DNA of 53,769 bases from positions 1-53,769 of the forward strand of contig BDIU01000011.1 in NCBI GenBank assembly GCA_002118135.1, in the 5' to 3' direction. A model generated the notes under the pieces. That model saw nothing but the letters and a program-made list of their open reading frames with translations, searched no databases and was not told the origin of the DNA. Source of the DNA: Trebouxia sp. TZW2008. Lineage: Eukaryota > Chlorophyta > Trebouxiophyceae > Trebouxiales > Trebouxiaceae. Every line of letters begins with the position of its first letter. Position 1 is the first letter of the stretch. This document shows positions 1 through 11,346 of the stretch, in pieces. A program made the position numbers and the translations under genes.

Positions 1-71
1 TCCCTCCCCGTATCTGCCCCGGGGCGCTTTGCCGGGGCGGTGGGTGCAGAGGCCCTGAATGTGCAACCAGT

Positions 72-86
72 CCCTAAACCCTAAAC
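72..86. repeat. Short telomere-like CCCTAAA repeat
   Basis: Two full CCCTAAA units, followed by degenerate CTTAACCC and CCTAAAG variants, lie close to the left edge. CCCTAAA is the complement of the plant and green-algal telomere unit TTTAGGG. With only two perfect units it is either an interstitial telomere-like motif or chance. It does not show that the window is subtelomeric. Confidence 0.4.
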
Positions 87-363
87 TTAACCCTGGACCT
101 AAAGTTGACAGGTCAGACTCATTTCTTCAAGAGTGGGATTCTGAACCAACCGTGATACTGTGAGTCGAGCAAAAATCGAACAGCTGCTAACGAAGATCGT
201 TTAATCGCAGAGAACTCAGCCGTGATTGTGTCATGGAAGATGTATCGCGTGTGCAGTCAGCTTTTGGTCAAGTCTCTACGCTCGAGCACTCGTCGCAGAA
301 TGACATCGCAGGCTACCAGGAGTGAGGAATCGGCAGACAGAAGACTTCAGATGCAACTAGATC

Positions 364-636
364 ATGAAGAGGCTCGAGTTGGACCAGAAACGAGGCTTAG
401 AGCATCTCGGAGTCAGCAGAGATACCGCAAATATCTTGACAATAGGTGGAACAACAGTGTTGGTTGTGTCAAGTGGGGCATGGTTTGTGTCGCAACTGCT
501 GGCTGACACAAGAGCAAACGTAAGCTTCCTTCGACAAGAATTCGCCCTTCAGAATGAACATATGCAAAGAGAGCTTGCAAACCAGAGTGAAAACATGCGC
601 AATTCATATTTGGTGGGCATTACCCGAAAGAAATAG
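364..636 (+). CDS. Doubtful small membrane/coiled-coil ORF
   Basis: A 90-residue ORF from an ATG. Around residues 24-42 there is a hydrophobic stretch (TIGGTTVLVVSSGAWFV) that could span a membrane once. It is followed by a polar, Gln/Glu/Asn-rich helix (residues 50-80) with coiled-coil character, ending in a basic tail. An in-frame TAG lies just upstream of the ATG. A second ATG at 233 in another frame opens a peptide (MEDVSRVQSAFGQVS) that could be a first exon, but I could not find a convincing intron joining the two. No family recognised; it may be one exon of a small gene or non-coding. Confidence 0.25.
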   Translation: MKRLELDQKRGLEHLGVSRDTANILTIGGTTVLVVSSGAWFVSQLLADTRANVSFLRQEFALQNEHMQRELANQSENMRNSYLVGITRKK

Positions 637-763
637 TACCAGAAAAGCCAGCAAGTGAGAAATAATGCTAGTGGACAGTTTGCATACTACTTTGATAATG
701 ATAGCTGTTGATATCAGCGTCTAGTTGAGACAGAAATTCTTGTATATGATAGTGAATTTTGCA

Positions 764-1429
764 TCACCATACTTTGTCAACATGCTTCCTTTGACAACGA
801 GAATGAAACAATAAAGCATATTCTTGCCATTTGCGGCATTCAGTGATTTCTCTTTGCTTCTTCATGAGTCTCAAAGGGCTATGATGAACATTTGAGTGTA
901 ACCATTCTAGCACAGATAGGTTCCTTTTGCTGCTATCACATATGTGGCAACATGGGATAATGTTCCAAAAGTCAGAACAGATTTCTGTCGGCATCCTGTT
1001 CTCAACTAAAGGTCTGAAGTGATCTTCACAGCAAGCTTTGCTTTTACGGCAATATGCACAAAGCCCATCCATCTTTATGTACTTAGCTTTCAGCTTCTTG
1101 TCAAGGTCTGAGGGTTTTGCACTCACCTGTGCCAGCTGATTGCTGATGGCATGAATTAGGCTGCTTGTACGAGCTTTGATGTGCAACCTGCGCCTGCAGA
1201 CAGGCAGCTTTAGAATTCTATTTTTCTTGACAGAAAATTTCTTTGAAAGCGGGCGTCCTGAAAGGGTAGCTGCCACACTCTGGCTGTTGCCACGGTTCTG
1301 TTTCTGTCGACTTTGTGATCTTGTGACCGGGCTTATGTAGGTTGCGGCGCTGCCAGAAGAAGATGCAACATTAGCTTGTAGCGCATCTTGTCCAAGCAAA
1401 TATGCAGCAGCTTTAGCCAACCGGGTCAA
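764..1429 (-). CDS. HNH-endonuclease domain protein, 5' end unresolved
   Basis: The 3' half of this ORF carries a zinc-binding HNH pattern: CAYC, then EDHFRP (first His), then WNIIPCCHICDSSK (Asn plus a second Cys pair). This ββα-metal layout is that of HNH nucleases, which cut DNA in homing endonucleases, restriction enzymes and many genomic orphan proteins. The N-terminal 120 residues are basic and Ser/Arg-rich with no fold I recognise. The frame has no ATG upstream of the domain (the ORF opens with TTG, and a TGA lies three codons upstream), so either a 5' exon is missing from the model or the gene is a remnant. It diverges from the pyrophosphatase gene; about 480 bp (1430-1908) separate the two and contain no other ORF I can support. 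Function beyond 'HNH-like' is not known. Confidence 0.65.
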   Translation of the reverse strand: MTRLAKAAAYLLGQDALQANVASSSGSAATYISPVTRSQSRQKQNRGNSQSVAATLSGRPLSKKFSVKKNRILKLPVCRRRLHIKARTSSLIHAISNQLAQVSAKPSDLDKKLKAKYIKMDGLCAYCRKSKACCEDHFRPLVENRMPTEICSDFWNIIPCCHICDSSKRNLSVLEWLHSNVHHSPLRLMKKQREITECRKWQEYALLFHSRCQRKHVDKVW

Positions 1430-1908
1430 CGTGTTTCATCAAGAAAATGATGTATGCAATGCCTTATGAGGACAATTTGTCAAGTTTTCAACTGATTTGC
1501 TGGACTCTCTTTGGAATTATGTGCCATACTTGGACTCCGTTGACAAGGTGTCTGGTTTTGCGAAAATCCGCTGTCACACTTGAACCCTGAACAACTGATG
1601 ATCTCCAAGCCAAGGCGGAGTTTCGTTTTCATGTCGAGAAATCAGCATTTCCTCAGCAACGGCCTGCGAACTGAAAACGCCATGAAATTGCCAAGGATCA
1701 CCGCAATCGCTATGTTCTAAAATGAACAGATACATAGTGCCTAGCATTGTTTATGTAGATGTCATTCGGTGGCTTATTGCGGCAACGTGACTAACTGTTA
1801 GTGACGCATTGCATGGCAGTGGCATTTTGCGTATCTTTGGAAAGTAAATTCATTCTCAGATCACACAAACAGCAAGGCACAGCAGCCGCGCTTCCTTTTT
1901 CCGGCAAG

Positions 1909-4900
1909 ATGGCTGTGATGGCGCACCACGTTCACAGCGTGCACACCATATTCTCATCGTCAGTACCTACAATTCTGATCCCTGTCGCTGCTCTCTTGGC
2001 TATTGGCTTTGCGGCGTGGCTGTGGTATCGAGTTTCAGCCATCAAGGTTGGCAGTGGCACACACGGCCTTCGCACCGAGAATGGACGCGAATACCTGCTG
2101 GAGGAGGAGCAGAGAGGCGAGGATGAAGTAAGGCTCCGATCACGCTTGTTCACCGCGTGAACGCTCAGATGTTGATGCATGCGTGTCAGATGTATCAGGT
2201 TTCTGCGTTCTGTAGATCGTCCAGAAGGCGGCCGATCTTCAAGATGCTATCAGTGAAGGAGCAACATCGTTCCTCATCACTGAGTACAAGTACATGGGGG
2301 TCTTCATGGTATGTTTCTAGGTGACGGCTGCTGCTTCTTCCCCTGATAGGGGAAATGACGAGCCGCTTTCTCTGCAGGCTATCATGTCTATCATCATTTT
2401 CGTCTTGTTGAGCTCACAAGACGGTTTCAGCCGAGACTGGATTGTCGACGATCAAGGTCATCGCCACGCACCAGCCATCTACAATGGAGCCTTCTCGACC
2501 ATTGCTTTCCTTTTGGGAGCAGTGACCTCAATTGCTTCAGGCTTTTTTGGCATGAAGATTGCAGTATATGCCAATGCACGTACTGCACTGGAGGCCAGAA
2601 AGGGCATTGCCCCTGCCTTCATGGCTGGTGAGGCTGACTGACTGATTTGCTGCTTAGGTCAAACCCAATCTGCACACAATGTGCATCTTATCACAACATG
2701 CTGTGGCCTGCAGCTTTCCGTTCTGGAGCTGTCATGGGTTTCCTGCTGGCTGGCAACGGTCTGCTGGTTGTTTTCTTGACAATCATGGTCTACAAGAAGG
2801 TCAGTCTGACACTTTATCTTGCCAAGTCAAAACGTTCTGCTGCATGTTGCATCTCCAACCAATCACAACACTGCACAGGCCAACGTTGGCTGTCTTGATT
2901 TCATACCTACCATCTGACATACACCACTTGGCACGCTGACATGGGTCTTGCATTGAAATATCATGCAGACTTACAACTGTTCCACGCCAACCACCATGGC
3001 AGTCAGCTTGATCTTGCCTGCATTTGTATCCAGGCAGTGAATTGCTTGTGTACCTAGCACGGTCATACAACCTTTGCTAGAAAGCATGCAAGTGATGGTG
3101 GTTTTGGCCTGTACAGGTCTTCGGTCATGACTGGCATGGTCTGTATGAGGCCATCACTGGTTATGGTCTGGGTGGTTCCTCCATTGCTCTGTTTGGCCGT
3201 GTCGGTGGTGGAATCTACACCAAGGCTGCTGATGTTGGTGCTGACCTGGTTGGTAAGGTTGAGAAGGACATTCCTGAGGATGACCCAAGGAACCCCGCCA
3301 CCATTGCTGGTGGGCTGTCTTGTCTGTACCTCTGCACCAGAGACTTGCTGCTTGCCTCAAATCATGTGCTCCTTGATGCGTGGTGCATGCATGCCATCAT
3401 GCTATGGTTGGAAATGAGCTTCGTTTTCTGCAACGCACCCATACATCACATTCTTTAAGATGACCCAAGGAAGCCTGCCACAACTGCTGGCAGGGTCCCT
3501 CCCTCAAAGATACTCTGTTTGCCTTGCTGGCTTATGGCTTACACAAAATGCATGTGCTGGGAGCATCTGCACTGCAATGGTAGATAACATGCCTCAGGAT
3601 GACCAAAGGGCGTTCACCACCATTGCTTGTGGGTTTTCTGCAAAAAGGACTTGCTGGCTGTCTTACTGATTGATCGGTCCCCACACCTATCCACAGAACG
3701 CTGCCACCATTGTGTGTGAGTTTGCTGCACCAAGGACTTGCTGGGTGTCTTGCTGATTGGTGTTGTCATTCCTGATGCAGGCGTTCCATTATGATGTGAC
3801 TATAAATGCGCTTTGTTGTCCGACCTGCGTGGGCAGATCATATCTTCACAACTCAGTTTCTGCATGGCGCATGTGTAGCAAAGCTGGCTAATTGCTCAGC
3901 TGTGATACACAAATGCCATGTAGCAAGTGTGCTGATGATGCGAGGTGAAAGCTGCTGTGCTTGTGGCAGCTGTCTACGCTGAGCAGCCTCAGCAATGCTA
4001 TGCCAAAGCAAATGGCAGCTACAGACTTTGATAGTGACATGCTGCTGTCATGTTGCAGACAATGTTGATGACAATCTTACTCTATTAGAGTACTGCAAAG
4101 GCTGAGTGTTCCACTGGGGCTTGCGGCTGACATGCTCTTGCTTGCAATCAGTGTTGATCACAATGTTGCTTGATACAATTCTGCACAAGAAAATCTATTT
4201 CATTGAGGCGCTGCGACTGACACGCTTCTGTTCCACTGCAGTCAGTGTGGGTGATGCTGCTGCTGACGCATGTTTGTGATGCTGCAGACAATGTTGGTGA
4301 CAATGTTGGAGACATTGCCGGCATGGGCGCTGACCTCTTCGGCTCCTTTGCTGAGTCAACCTGTGCAGCTCTGGTCATTTCATCCGTCTCAACTTTGGGC
4401 ACTGAGCACGTCTATGTGGCCATGAGCTACCCTCTGTTGATCTCTGCTGTTGGAATTCTGGTGTGCCTGGTGACCACTCTGATTGCCACTGACCTGAAGC
4501 CTGCAAGGGGCATCAACGAGATTGAGTCCACCCTCAAGTTGCAGCTGGTCATCTCTACCCTTCTGGCCACACCTGTAAGCTTTTCCTGCTGTACTGCTCT
4601 GTATGTGTTGACTGTGGTGCATTCTGGTGTGCTTGGCGACCATTTTGGTTGTCACTGGCCTGGAACCTGCAGTCAGATTGAGTTTACGCTGAAGCTGCAG
4701 ATGTTTATCTCCACTCTTCTTGACCCACCTGTCAGCTTACCTGGCCAGATTAGCTTCTCTCAAGATCTGGCGCCAGCAGCATATTCACTAAGTGTCATGC
4801 TGTCTGTATCATGTGGGTTTGACATGCATGCATTCATGCGTGCGCTGAGCATTCCACATGCTCACAATCAAGTCATTGACGACATGTCTTTTATTATAGG

Positions 4901-7900
4901 CTCTTTTGGCTCTCAATGGATAGCATTACTTCTACTGTTGTTCATATGACTGGTTGAGTTGGCTCTTCACTGCAGGCTGTCTTGGCTGTCAGTCTTTGCG
5001 CCCAGCTGAGTTTACTGGCATCTTCACTGAGGCTGTCTTCACTGAGGCTAAGCACAACTACAGTAGCATCCTTCTCTGCAATGTCACATGTTGAGCTGGC
5101 TCTTTCACTGCAGGCTGTCTTGGCTATCAGCTTGTGCGCCCTGCCAGCTGAGTTCACCGGCATCTTCACTGAGGACAAGAACCGCGTTGTCAGGAACTGG
5201 CACGTGTTCTTCTGTGTGGCCACTGGACTGTGGGGTGGTCTCATCATCGGTCTGGTCACTGAATACTTCACCTCCAACCGCTACCAGCCAGTACAGGTGT
5301 GTGCTCTTGTGGTGCACATATGTGTCACTCATGTGTACTTAGCTGGTGCACAAATGGCATCACGCATGTCTGGTGCACAATGCATGCAGTCATGTCCATT
5401 TTCAGCATTGGCTTGGTCACCAGGTACTTCACCTCCAACCGCTACCAGCCAGTACAGGTGTGCTCTAACTAGGTTGCCTAAGGTCATGTTGTTTGGTCAA
5501 GTCAAGGGATTAAATGCTCCAGGTTGAGCAAGGAAGATCTTTAATGACACTGTTTTGTCCGACTTTCATCAGTTGAACATCAGGCGTCCTCACCGTGACA
5601 CTCAAGACAAACCTGCCTGGCGAGATAGAACGTGTGCCACACACACCCAGCAGCATATGCTGGCATGTGCCATGATTACGACTGTTGTCATGATTATTAC
5701 TATTAGCTAGTGCAGAAACGGTCTCAGTCTTGTCTGGTGCACAATGCAAGCAGTCATGTCCATGTGCAGAATTGGCTTTTTCACCGAGTAATTCACCTCT
5801 GACCGCCAGCAGCCAGTACAGCTGGGATATCTTGGGTTACTGTGTTCTGCTGCATAGATCAAACAACTTGTGTTTACATTTGAGCTCGATTTGTCAGCAC
5901 CAGGAAGTTGCTCTGCCCTCTGGTACCTGCATCCTATACTGACAGGCACTGCACATTTACTTGGCCGACAGGAAGTAAGACTGCACTTTTGCAAGATGAC
6001 ATTAGACTAGCAACTGTGAGAGAGTGCAGTTGTCATCACAAGTACAGATTGAGATTCACAAGTAGACAGTGCCACAAGTCATTGACTTGTCAGGTGCATT
6101 GCGTGTGGCAACTGCGAGTCTTCCCTGACATATCTGGAGCTCATGGCCAGGTTTGGGCTGACACTAGCAGCTCTACAGGCTTCTAGAGGCCTTTGTCATG
6201 ACCATCTCTGGGGCTTTTGGTCATCTGGGTGTCAATGCACTGCAAGTAGCTGCAAATCAGCCAGATGTAGGTGTGAATGTCTCCAGGTTCACAAGGCTTC
6301 TGCTTGCCAACAGTAACCAGTCCAACTCAGTCTGCTGTTGGAATGTCAGTGAGCTACTGTTGGCAAGTGCGCAAGCTGAACATGGGAGTACTTTGCCAGC
6401 AGCATGTGTCTGAATCAGTTGGTAAAAAGCCTGCACATGTCTGATTCAGTCAGCAAAGAGCCCGCAGGTCGGACCAAACGCCTGGCGTGTAGATGCTGCC
6501 CATTGATCTCCTTGCACACTCTTTGCTAGGCCGTGACTCCAGCAAAGAGCCTGCAGGCAGAACGATGTTTCAGCACCTAGCATGTAGATGCTGACCATAC
6601 AGTTCCTTGCAGACCCTTTGCTAGGCTGTGCCCAGCTGCTCTAGTGTGCTGGAAGTCAAGTTGCTGAAAGACATAGCAATCAACAGGGCTGATTGTCCTG
6701 TGTGCTACTGGCCAGCAGTACGAGTGCAGGCAAAGCAAGTGTCACCACTTGGTCTGCGGCTGCTGACCATTCACTTCCTTGCAGACTCTTTGTCAGGCTG
6801 TGCTCATTTGCTGTAGTCTGCTTGAAATCGTGTTGCTGAAGGGATGGGAAGTCAACAGGGCTCATTAACGGTATGCAGTTTGCCAAAGCCCAGGCATGGG
6901 CTGATGCCTGTTTGCTAATACATGCGCAAATAGCCTTTCAGCTATTGCCTGTGTTTTGGCCTGTCTGCAGCCAAACTGATCAGCAGCTGCAGTTGTCTGG
7001 CATTTCTTGTTTTCTTGTTATTGCAGACAGGGTGCAGTCTGTTCATTCCTTGCTGTGCCGGTGCATGGTCTGGCAAGCCTAAGCACAGCTCACTGAATGT
7101 GGAGTTGGTGCATCACTGTCAGTCTTGCACAGCTCACCACAAAGATTGGGCACTCGAGCTGTGCAAGACTGAGAGTGACGCACCCCTCCCACATCCAGTG
7201 AGATTTGGTTGCAGCAGGGTTGCATCAATGTTGTAGCAGTTGCACCACTGATGCAGAGCTGAAAATTTCAACAATTGTGGTTGCACAGACGATGATGTCA
7301 AGCTAAACATTCACCACTCGTATCAAAAGTCTGAAATTTCACACTTGCTACTGCAGGATGTGGCTGACTCCTGCAAGACTGGCGCTGCCACTGACATCAT
7401 CTTTGGCTTGGCCTTGGGATATAAGTCCGCCATCATTCCTTGCATCGTGATCGCCGTGTGCATCTTTGTCAGCTTCACCCTGGCTCACATGTACGGCATT
7501 GCGTGTGCTGCCCTGGGCATGCTCACCACCCTCTCAACAGGTGAATATGCTGATATGTGTTTGCTTGAAAGAGAATGTATGCTGGGCGTGCATGCATGCA
7601 GGTTTTTTTGAGCGTGTGTGTTTGCATGCAACCCCATAGATGGTGGACAAGTTTTCCTCATCAGAGCGTTGCATTACATGTGCTGTGTCTATGCACGCCC
7701 AGGAACGCCACTTCTCATTTTGTGAGTTTGCTTCTATCATCTTTGTGTACGGCAACAAAGGCATGGTCAGTCTGCTTGATGTTCATATTGTTTCTTTTGC
7801 TGATACATCTACAAGCTGTAGATGCGGCAACTGCTGCCCGTGATCCTGTTTTTTACCATGCTGGAGGCAATTCTCCGTCGTCGCCTGCTTACTCTCTTTT

Positions 7901-8016
7901 GCTGCAGGTTTGGCAATTGACGCCTACGGTCCCATCTCCGACAACGCTGGAGGCATCGCCGAGATGGCCGCAATGGGAGAGGACATCCGCGAGCGCACCG
8001 ACGCCCTGGACGCTGC

Positions 8017-8061
<45 letters not shown>

Positions 8062-10664
8062 AGCTGCTCTTGTGTCCCTGGCCCTGTTCGGCGCCTACGT
8101 CGTACAGGCTGACATCACTGTTGCCGACTCTTCCATTTTGGACCCTGAGGTGTGTCCAACAGGCCTGAAGTCATGCACATCAAAGTGTCTGGCCACAGCT
8201 CGCATGATTGGCGGTAGCGTATCAACTGTGATTGTTGACTGTGATTGTTGCCTGACGTAGTGTTAAAGCTGCATAGTGCCTTGTCTTTATAATCCTGCTG
8301 CAATGCAGTGTCTTAGGTTGCACGACTTGTGTTGATGTATCCCAGCCTTGCCACTGCTGGCAGCAGGCCTCACAGAGTTCACAGCAGCTTTGCTGCGAGT
8401 GTTGCTAGCTCTAGCTGATCACAATGATCCTGTGATCAAATGTGGCTTTAGCTGTGAGTGCTGGCAACCTTGAAACTGCTGGCAACAACTGCATCAATCA
8501 CTTGATAGCCATCAGTACATTGTGGCCACAGTAAAGTGAGGCGGCGGGCACTGGGGGAAAAGTGTTGGCTTCTTTGTGTTTTGCTGTAGCAATGGGCTGG
8601 ATAGCAGATTGTGAGTTCTACAGTCTGCTAGTATGGCATAAACATTTACTGCAGCCAGTATGGCCGCAGAATGTCAGCCTCAGAGCAGAGCACATATGCA
8701 GGCTGTGTGAATGGAGCTTCTGCACGTTTGTGGGCTCTGCTCTGTTGATGGTTGCCATCATCCAGTCATGACTTGGAATGCAGTTGCTACTTTGTATGGC
8801 TGACGAAGACGCACTGTAAATCTTTCTCTGGTCTATCAATCGGCAACATCTTGCCACACTGTGCATGAGGTGAATGCAGCTGTTAAGTTCAGTGCTTGTG
8901 TAGGGCATCAGCAACCCTTGCATGCTGGTGTCCTTTGATTTGTTGATTGGAGCCATACTGCCGTACCGGTTCAGCGCTATGACCTTGACCTGATCTGTGC
9001 ACCCGTGTGGCTTGTGGCAACAGCCTCCCATCAGCAGTTCCCCTGTGTGCAAATGTCCTATAATTGGTTGATTGGTGCGATGTTGCCTTTCTGGTTCAGC
9101 GCCATGACAATGAAGTCGGCAAGGCTGCCCTGGCCATGGTTGAGGAAGTGCGCTGCCAGTTCTCCATTATCTTAGGTTTCACTAGGAGGGCACTGCTGGT
9201 GCTGTATGGCTTGTCGAGACAGCATTTTGACCGTGCTGCTTCCTGCATGCAGGTCTTCTCTGGCCTGCTGATTGGTGCCATGCTGCCTTACTGGTTCAGC
9301 GCCATGACCATGAAGTCTGTGGGCAAGGCTGCCCTGGCCATGGTTGAGGAAGTTCGCCGCCAGTTCTCCACCATCTCTGGTTTGATGGAGGGCACTGCCC
9401 GCCCTGACTACCGCCGATGTGTTGAGATCTCCACTGCGGTATGGATTGCGCTATCGCATCGTCTTGGGCTGTTGCAGTTCACATGCTTGGCCTGTCAACC
9501 AAATGTCTTTTGACCTCTGTCATGAAATGTTTGATCAAGGGCTGTGGACACCCTGACTGCTGCCACTGTTATGAGATCTCCACTGCGTCCATTCCTTGGC
9601 CTTTGTTACGGCAGGCATGACACCTTGAGCAGCGTGGTGGCATTTTGTTTTGTGCGACTGTTGCAGAAAGTACCCTTCAGTACTTGTGACCACTGCGTGT
9701 GTGACAGCTGTGGTGGGTGCACTGTGCAACAATTGCAAGGCGCCTGCACCAATGATGTAGCTGCGACACTCTGCCCCTCTGTTGTGCACCAAGTGCCACA
9801 GAAGCATTCTCCATCCCTTACTGTGGACATGCGCAAAATCTTGTTCCTTTCACAGGCTTCCTTGTCAGAGATGATCATGTCTGCTGTCTGGTCATGCTGA
9901 CCCCAGCTGTGGTGCTTGTGCCAATGCCATCGTGTCTGAATTTCTTCTTCATTGCACAGGCTTCCTTGTCAGAGATGATTCCTCCTGGCTGCCTGGTCAT
10001 GCTGACCCCGGTTGTGGTGGGTGTGCTGTTTGGCACCCGCACCCTGGCTGGTGTCTTGGCTGGTGCCCTGGTCTCTGGAGTGCAGATGGCTGTCTCCATG
10101 TCCAACACTGGAGGTGCATGGGATAACGCCAAGAAATACGTTGAGGTGAGTCTCTGCCATATCTTCTCTTTGCTGACAATGCGCATGACGCGCATTGACT
10201 GTATGTTTGTGCCATGAGGTGCATGGTATGTTGCCAAAACATGCATCAAAGCAAATCTCTGCTGCAAGTTTGTGTATTGATGTGAGGGCAATATGAGGCC
10301 CCCTGGGCTTGTGAATCTGCAACCTTGATGCTCCGTCAAGCTCCAATGTCAAAGTGTGCCTTTGCAGCTCTGGCTGCACATCAACTCTCCTGCATGTTGC
10401 CATGTCACAGCAGGCACATGAATGGTGTGTGCATTGCAGGCTGGTGCTACTGAGCATGCACGTGAGTTGGGTGGCAAGGGATCAGACGCCCACAAGGCAG
10501 CTGTCATTGGTGACACTGTTGGTGACCCACTGAAGGACACTTCAGGACCTTCCCTCAACATCCTCATCAAGCTCATGGCTGTTGAGTCTTTGGTGTTTGC
10601 ACCATTCTTCAAGGCCCACACTCAGGATGGGCTGATCTTCCAATACTTCAAGACCACAGTCTAG
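1909..10664 (+). CDS. K+-dependent vacuolar-type H+-translocating pyrophosphatase (type I), 12 exons
   Basis: Membrane pump that hydrolyses pyrophosphate to move H+ into the vacuole or acidocalcisome. Exons: 1909-2127, 2216-2308, 2378-2627, 2714-2799, 3117-3309, 4288-4574, 5114-5296, 7357-7540, 7908-8149, 9253-9438, 9960-10145, 10440-10664. All introns are GT-AG, phases agree throughout, and the product is 777 aa, close to the family's usual length. Visible hallmarks are the substrate site [11 protein letters not shown] (about residues 255-265), the second acidic site DNVGDNVGD (starting about residue 281), [18 protein letters not shown], and the C-terminal block [12 protein letters not shown]...[24 protein letters not shown] (Ala about 540, Gly about 543) is the K+-dependent signature; K+-independent pumps have Lys and Thr there. 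The start has MAVMAHH ahead of the first membrane helix. Several introns contain echoes of neighbouring exons (separate entries). Confidence 0.97.
3458..3745 (+). repeat. Three echoes of the exon 5 3' edge (H+-PPase intron 5)
   Basis: Copies at about 3458-3497, 3597-3640 and 3701-3745 repeat the end of exon 5 (GATGACCCAAGGAACCCCGC, encoding [10 protein letters not shown]) together with the first intron bases (GGACTTGCTGG...). The GT dinucleotide at the exon edge survives in the second and third copies. All are degraded in coding sense. Confidence 0.85.
4051..4265 (+). repeat. Echoes of the exon 6 5' edge (H+-PPase intron 5)
   Basis: At 4051-4080 the run TGCAGACAATGTTGATGACA repeats the acceptor and first codons of exon 6 (TGCAGACAATGTTGGTGACA at 4283). 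Weaker copies lie at about 4150 and 4240. Together with the preceding entry, this intron holds copies of both of its flanking exon edges. Confidence 0.75.
4624..4737 (+). repeat. Echo of the exon 6 3' edge (H+-PPase intron 6)
   Basis: About 115 bp matches the last part of exon 6, from the GILVCLVTT codons through [11 protein letters not shown] to the donor. The copy reads [16 protein letters not shown], and its donor GT is preserved (CACCTGTCAGC against CACCTGTAAGC). Confidence 0.9.
4948..5045 (+). repeat. Echo of the exon 7 5' edge with intact acceptor (H+-PPase intron 6)
   Basis: The copy keeps TTCACTGCAG|GCTGTCTTGGC and the codons for AVLA, then diverges by small indels before CATCTTCACTGAGG. 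It lies about 134 bp upstream of the true acceptor at 5113. The upstream 20 bp of intron are also duplicated. It is a ready competing acceptor. Confidence 0.92.
5408..5822 (+). repeat. Two echoes of the exon 7 3' edge (H+-PPase intron 7)
   Basis: The first copy (5408-5462) is nearly identical to the end of exon 7 (TACTTCACCTCCAACCGCTA) and keeps the CAG|GTGTGCT donor. The second (5771-5825) is more diverged and has lost the GT. Flanking intron sequence (TCTGGTGCACAATGCAWGCA) is duplicated with each, so the unit spans the splice junction. Confidence 0.95.
6490..6845. repeat. Degenerate tandem repeat inside H+-PPase intron 7
   Basis: Three related blocks at about 6492-6560, 6588-6672 and 6756-6841 share GATGCTGACCATNNANTTCC, TTGCAGACYCTTTGCTAGGC and AAGTTGCTGAAAG. 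No exon match was found for this unit, so it is an intron-only duplication. The rest of this 2-kb intron (5823-6489, 6846-7356) shows no gene that I can support. Confidence 0.75.
8930..9195 (+). repeat. Two echoes of the exon 10 5' edge (H+-PPase intron 9)
   Basis: Copy at 8930-8990 ([13 protein letters not shown] sense) and copy at 9058-9195, which repeats about 130 bp of exon 10 (TGGTTCAGCGCCATGACAAT, then GCTGCCCTGGCCATGGTTGA) with a small deletion that breaks the frame. The true exon begins at 9253. The nearer copy is longer and better conserved. Confidence 0.93.
9547..9922 (+). repeat. Echoes of the exon 10 3' edge and exon 11 5' edge (H+-PPase intron 10)
   Basis: 9547-9600 repeats the end of exon 10 (TATGAGATCTCCACTGCG). 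9850-9922 repeats the acceptor and start of exon 11 (CACAGGCTTCCTTGTCAGAG), about 101 bp upstream of the real one. The intron therefore carries copies of both neighbours. Confidence 0.9.
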
Positions 10665-11346
10665 ATGCATTTCTAAGACCTACAGCTGATTAGTGCGCAA
10701 TGACTATGTGTGCTGGATTTAGATGCAGCTAGCATCGCAGATTTTGGCAGTGTGTGCAGCCTATCAGAGGCTGTCTGCAGGATGTTTCCCAACTTGACAG
10801 TGCTACAGTCATCAAATGAATGCATTAGACACTCAGCAGTATGCAAAAGCTTCTACAGCTCCAGCAACACTCTAATTTTGCCACAGGCAAGCTGCACCCA
10901 GTGATCACAGCTTGCCTTGTAAGCATTACGATGTTCCACGTGTCATCTGCATCAGTATCACTTTCTTTTCTAGTTTTGTTGACTTCCAGCTGTTTCTGCA
11001 GGGGCATTGCGACTTGCTGCTGGACCGGGTGCTTGTCACATCTGCCTTTTTGTCTTCGTGCATCGTAGTCAGTGTTGTTGACAGATGTGTTTGCTGTCGG
11101 CATGCATTCGCTGCTGCCAGCCCAAAACATAGACACCTGTCCCGCATGCCTGCAGCGGCCTTAAGCTGCCAGATGGCATTGAGTCATATGCATTGAGTCA
11201 CACGATCCTGATGTATGACACATTTAGCACTGCCCGCAGGACTGTCACCTACCTCATGGGCAGTAGTATTATGCACCATGCCTCTGCTCGGCCGCTGCTG
11301 CAATATCTCATGGGTGCATGCTATGCTTTCAGCAGCACCTCATTGA
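10665..11346. other. Intergenic tail-to-tail spacer
   Basis: 682 bp between the stop of the pyrophosphatase gene and the stop of the convergent GET2-like gene. It must hold both 3' UTRs. Short ORFs here have no recognisable domain, and I see no RNA gene. Confidence 0.6.
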
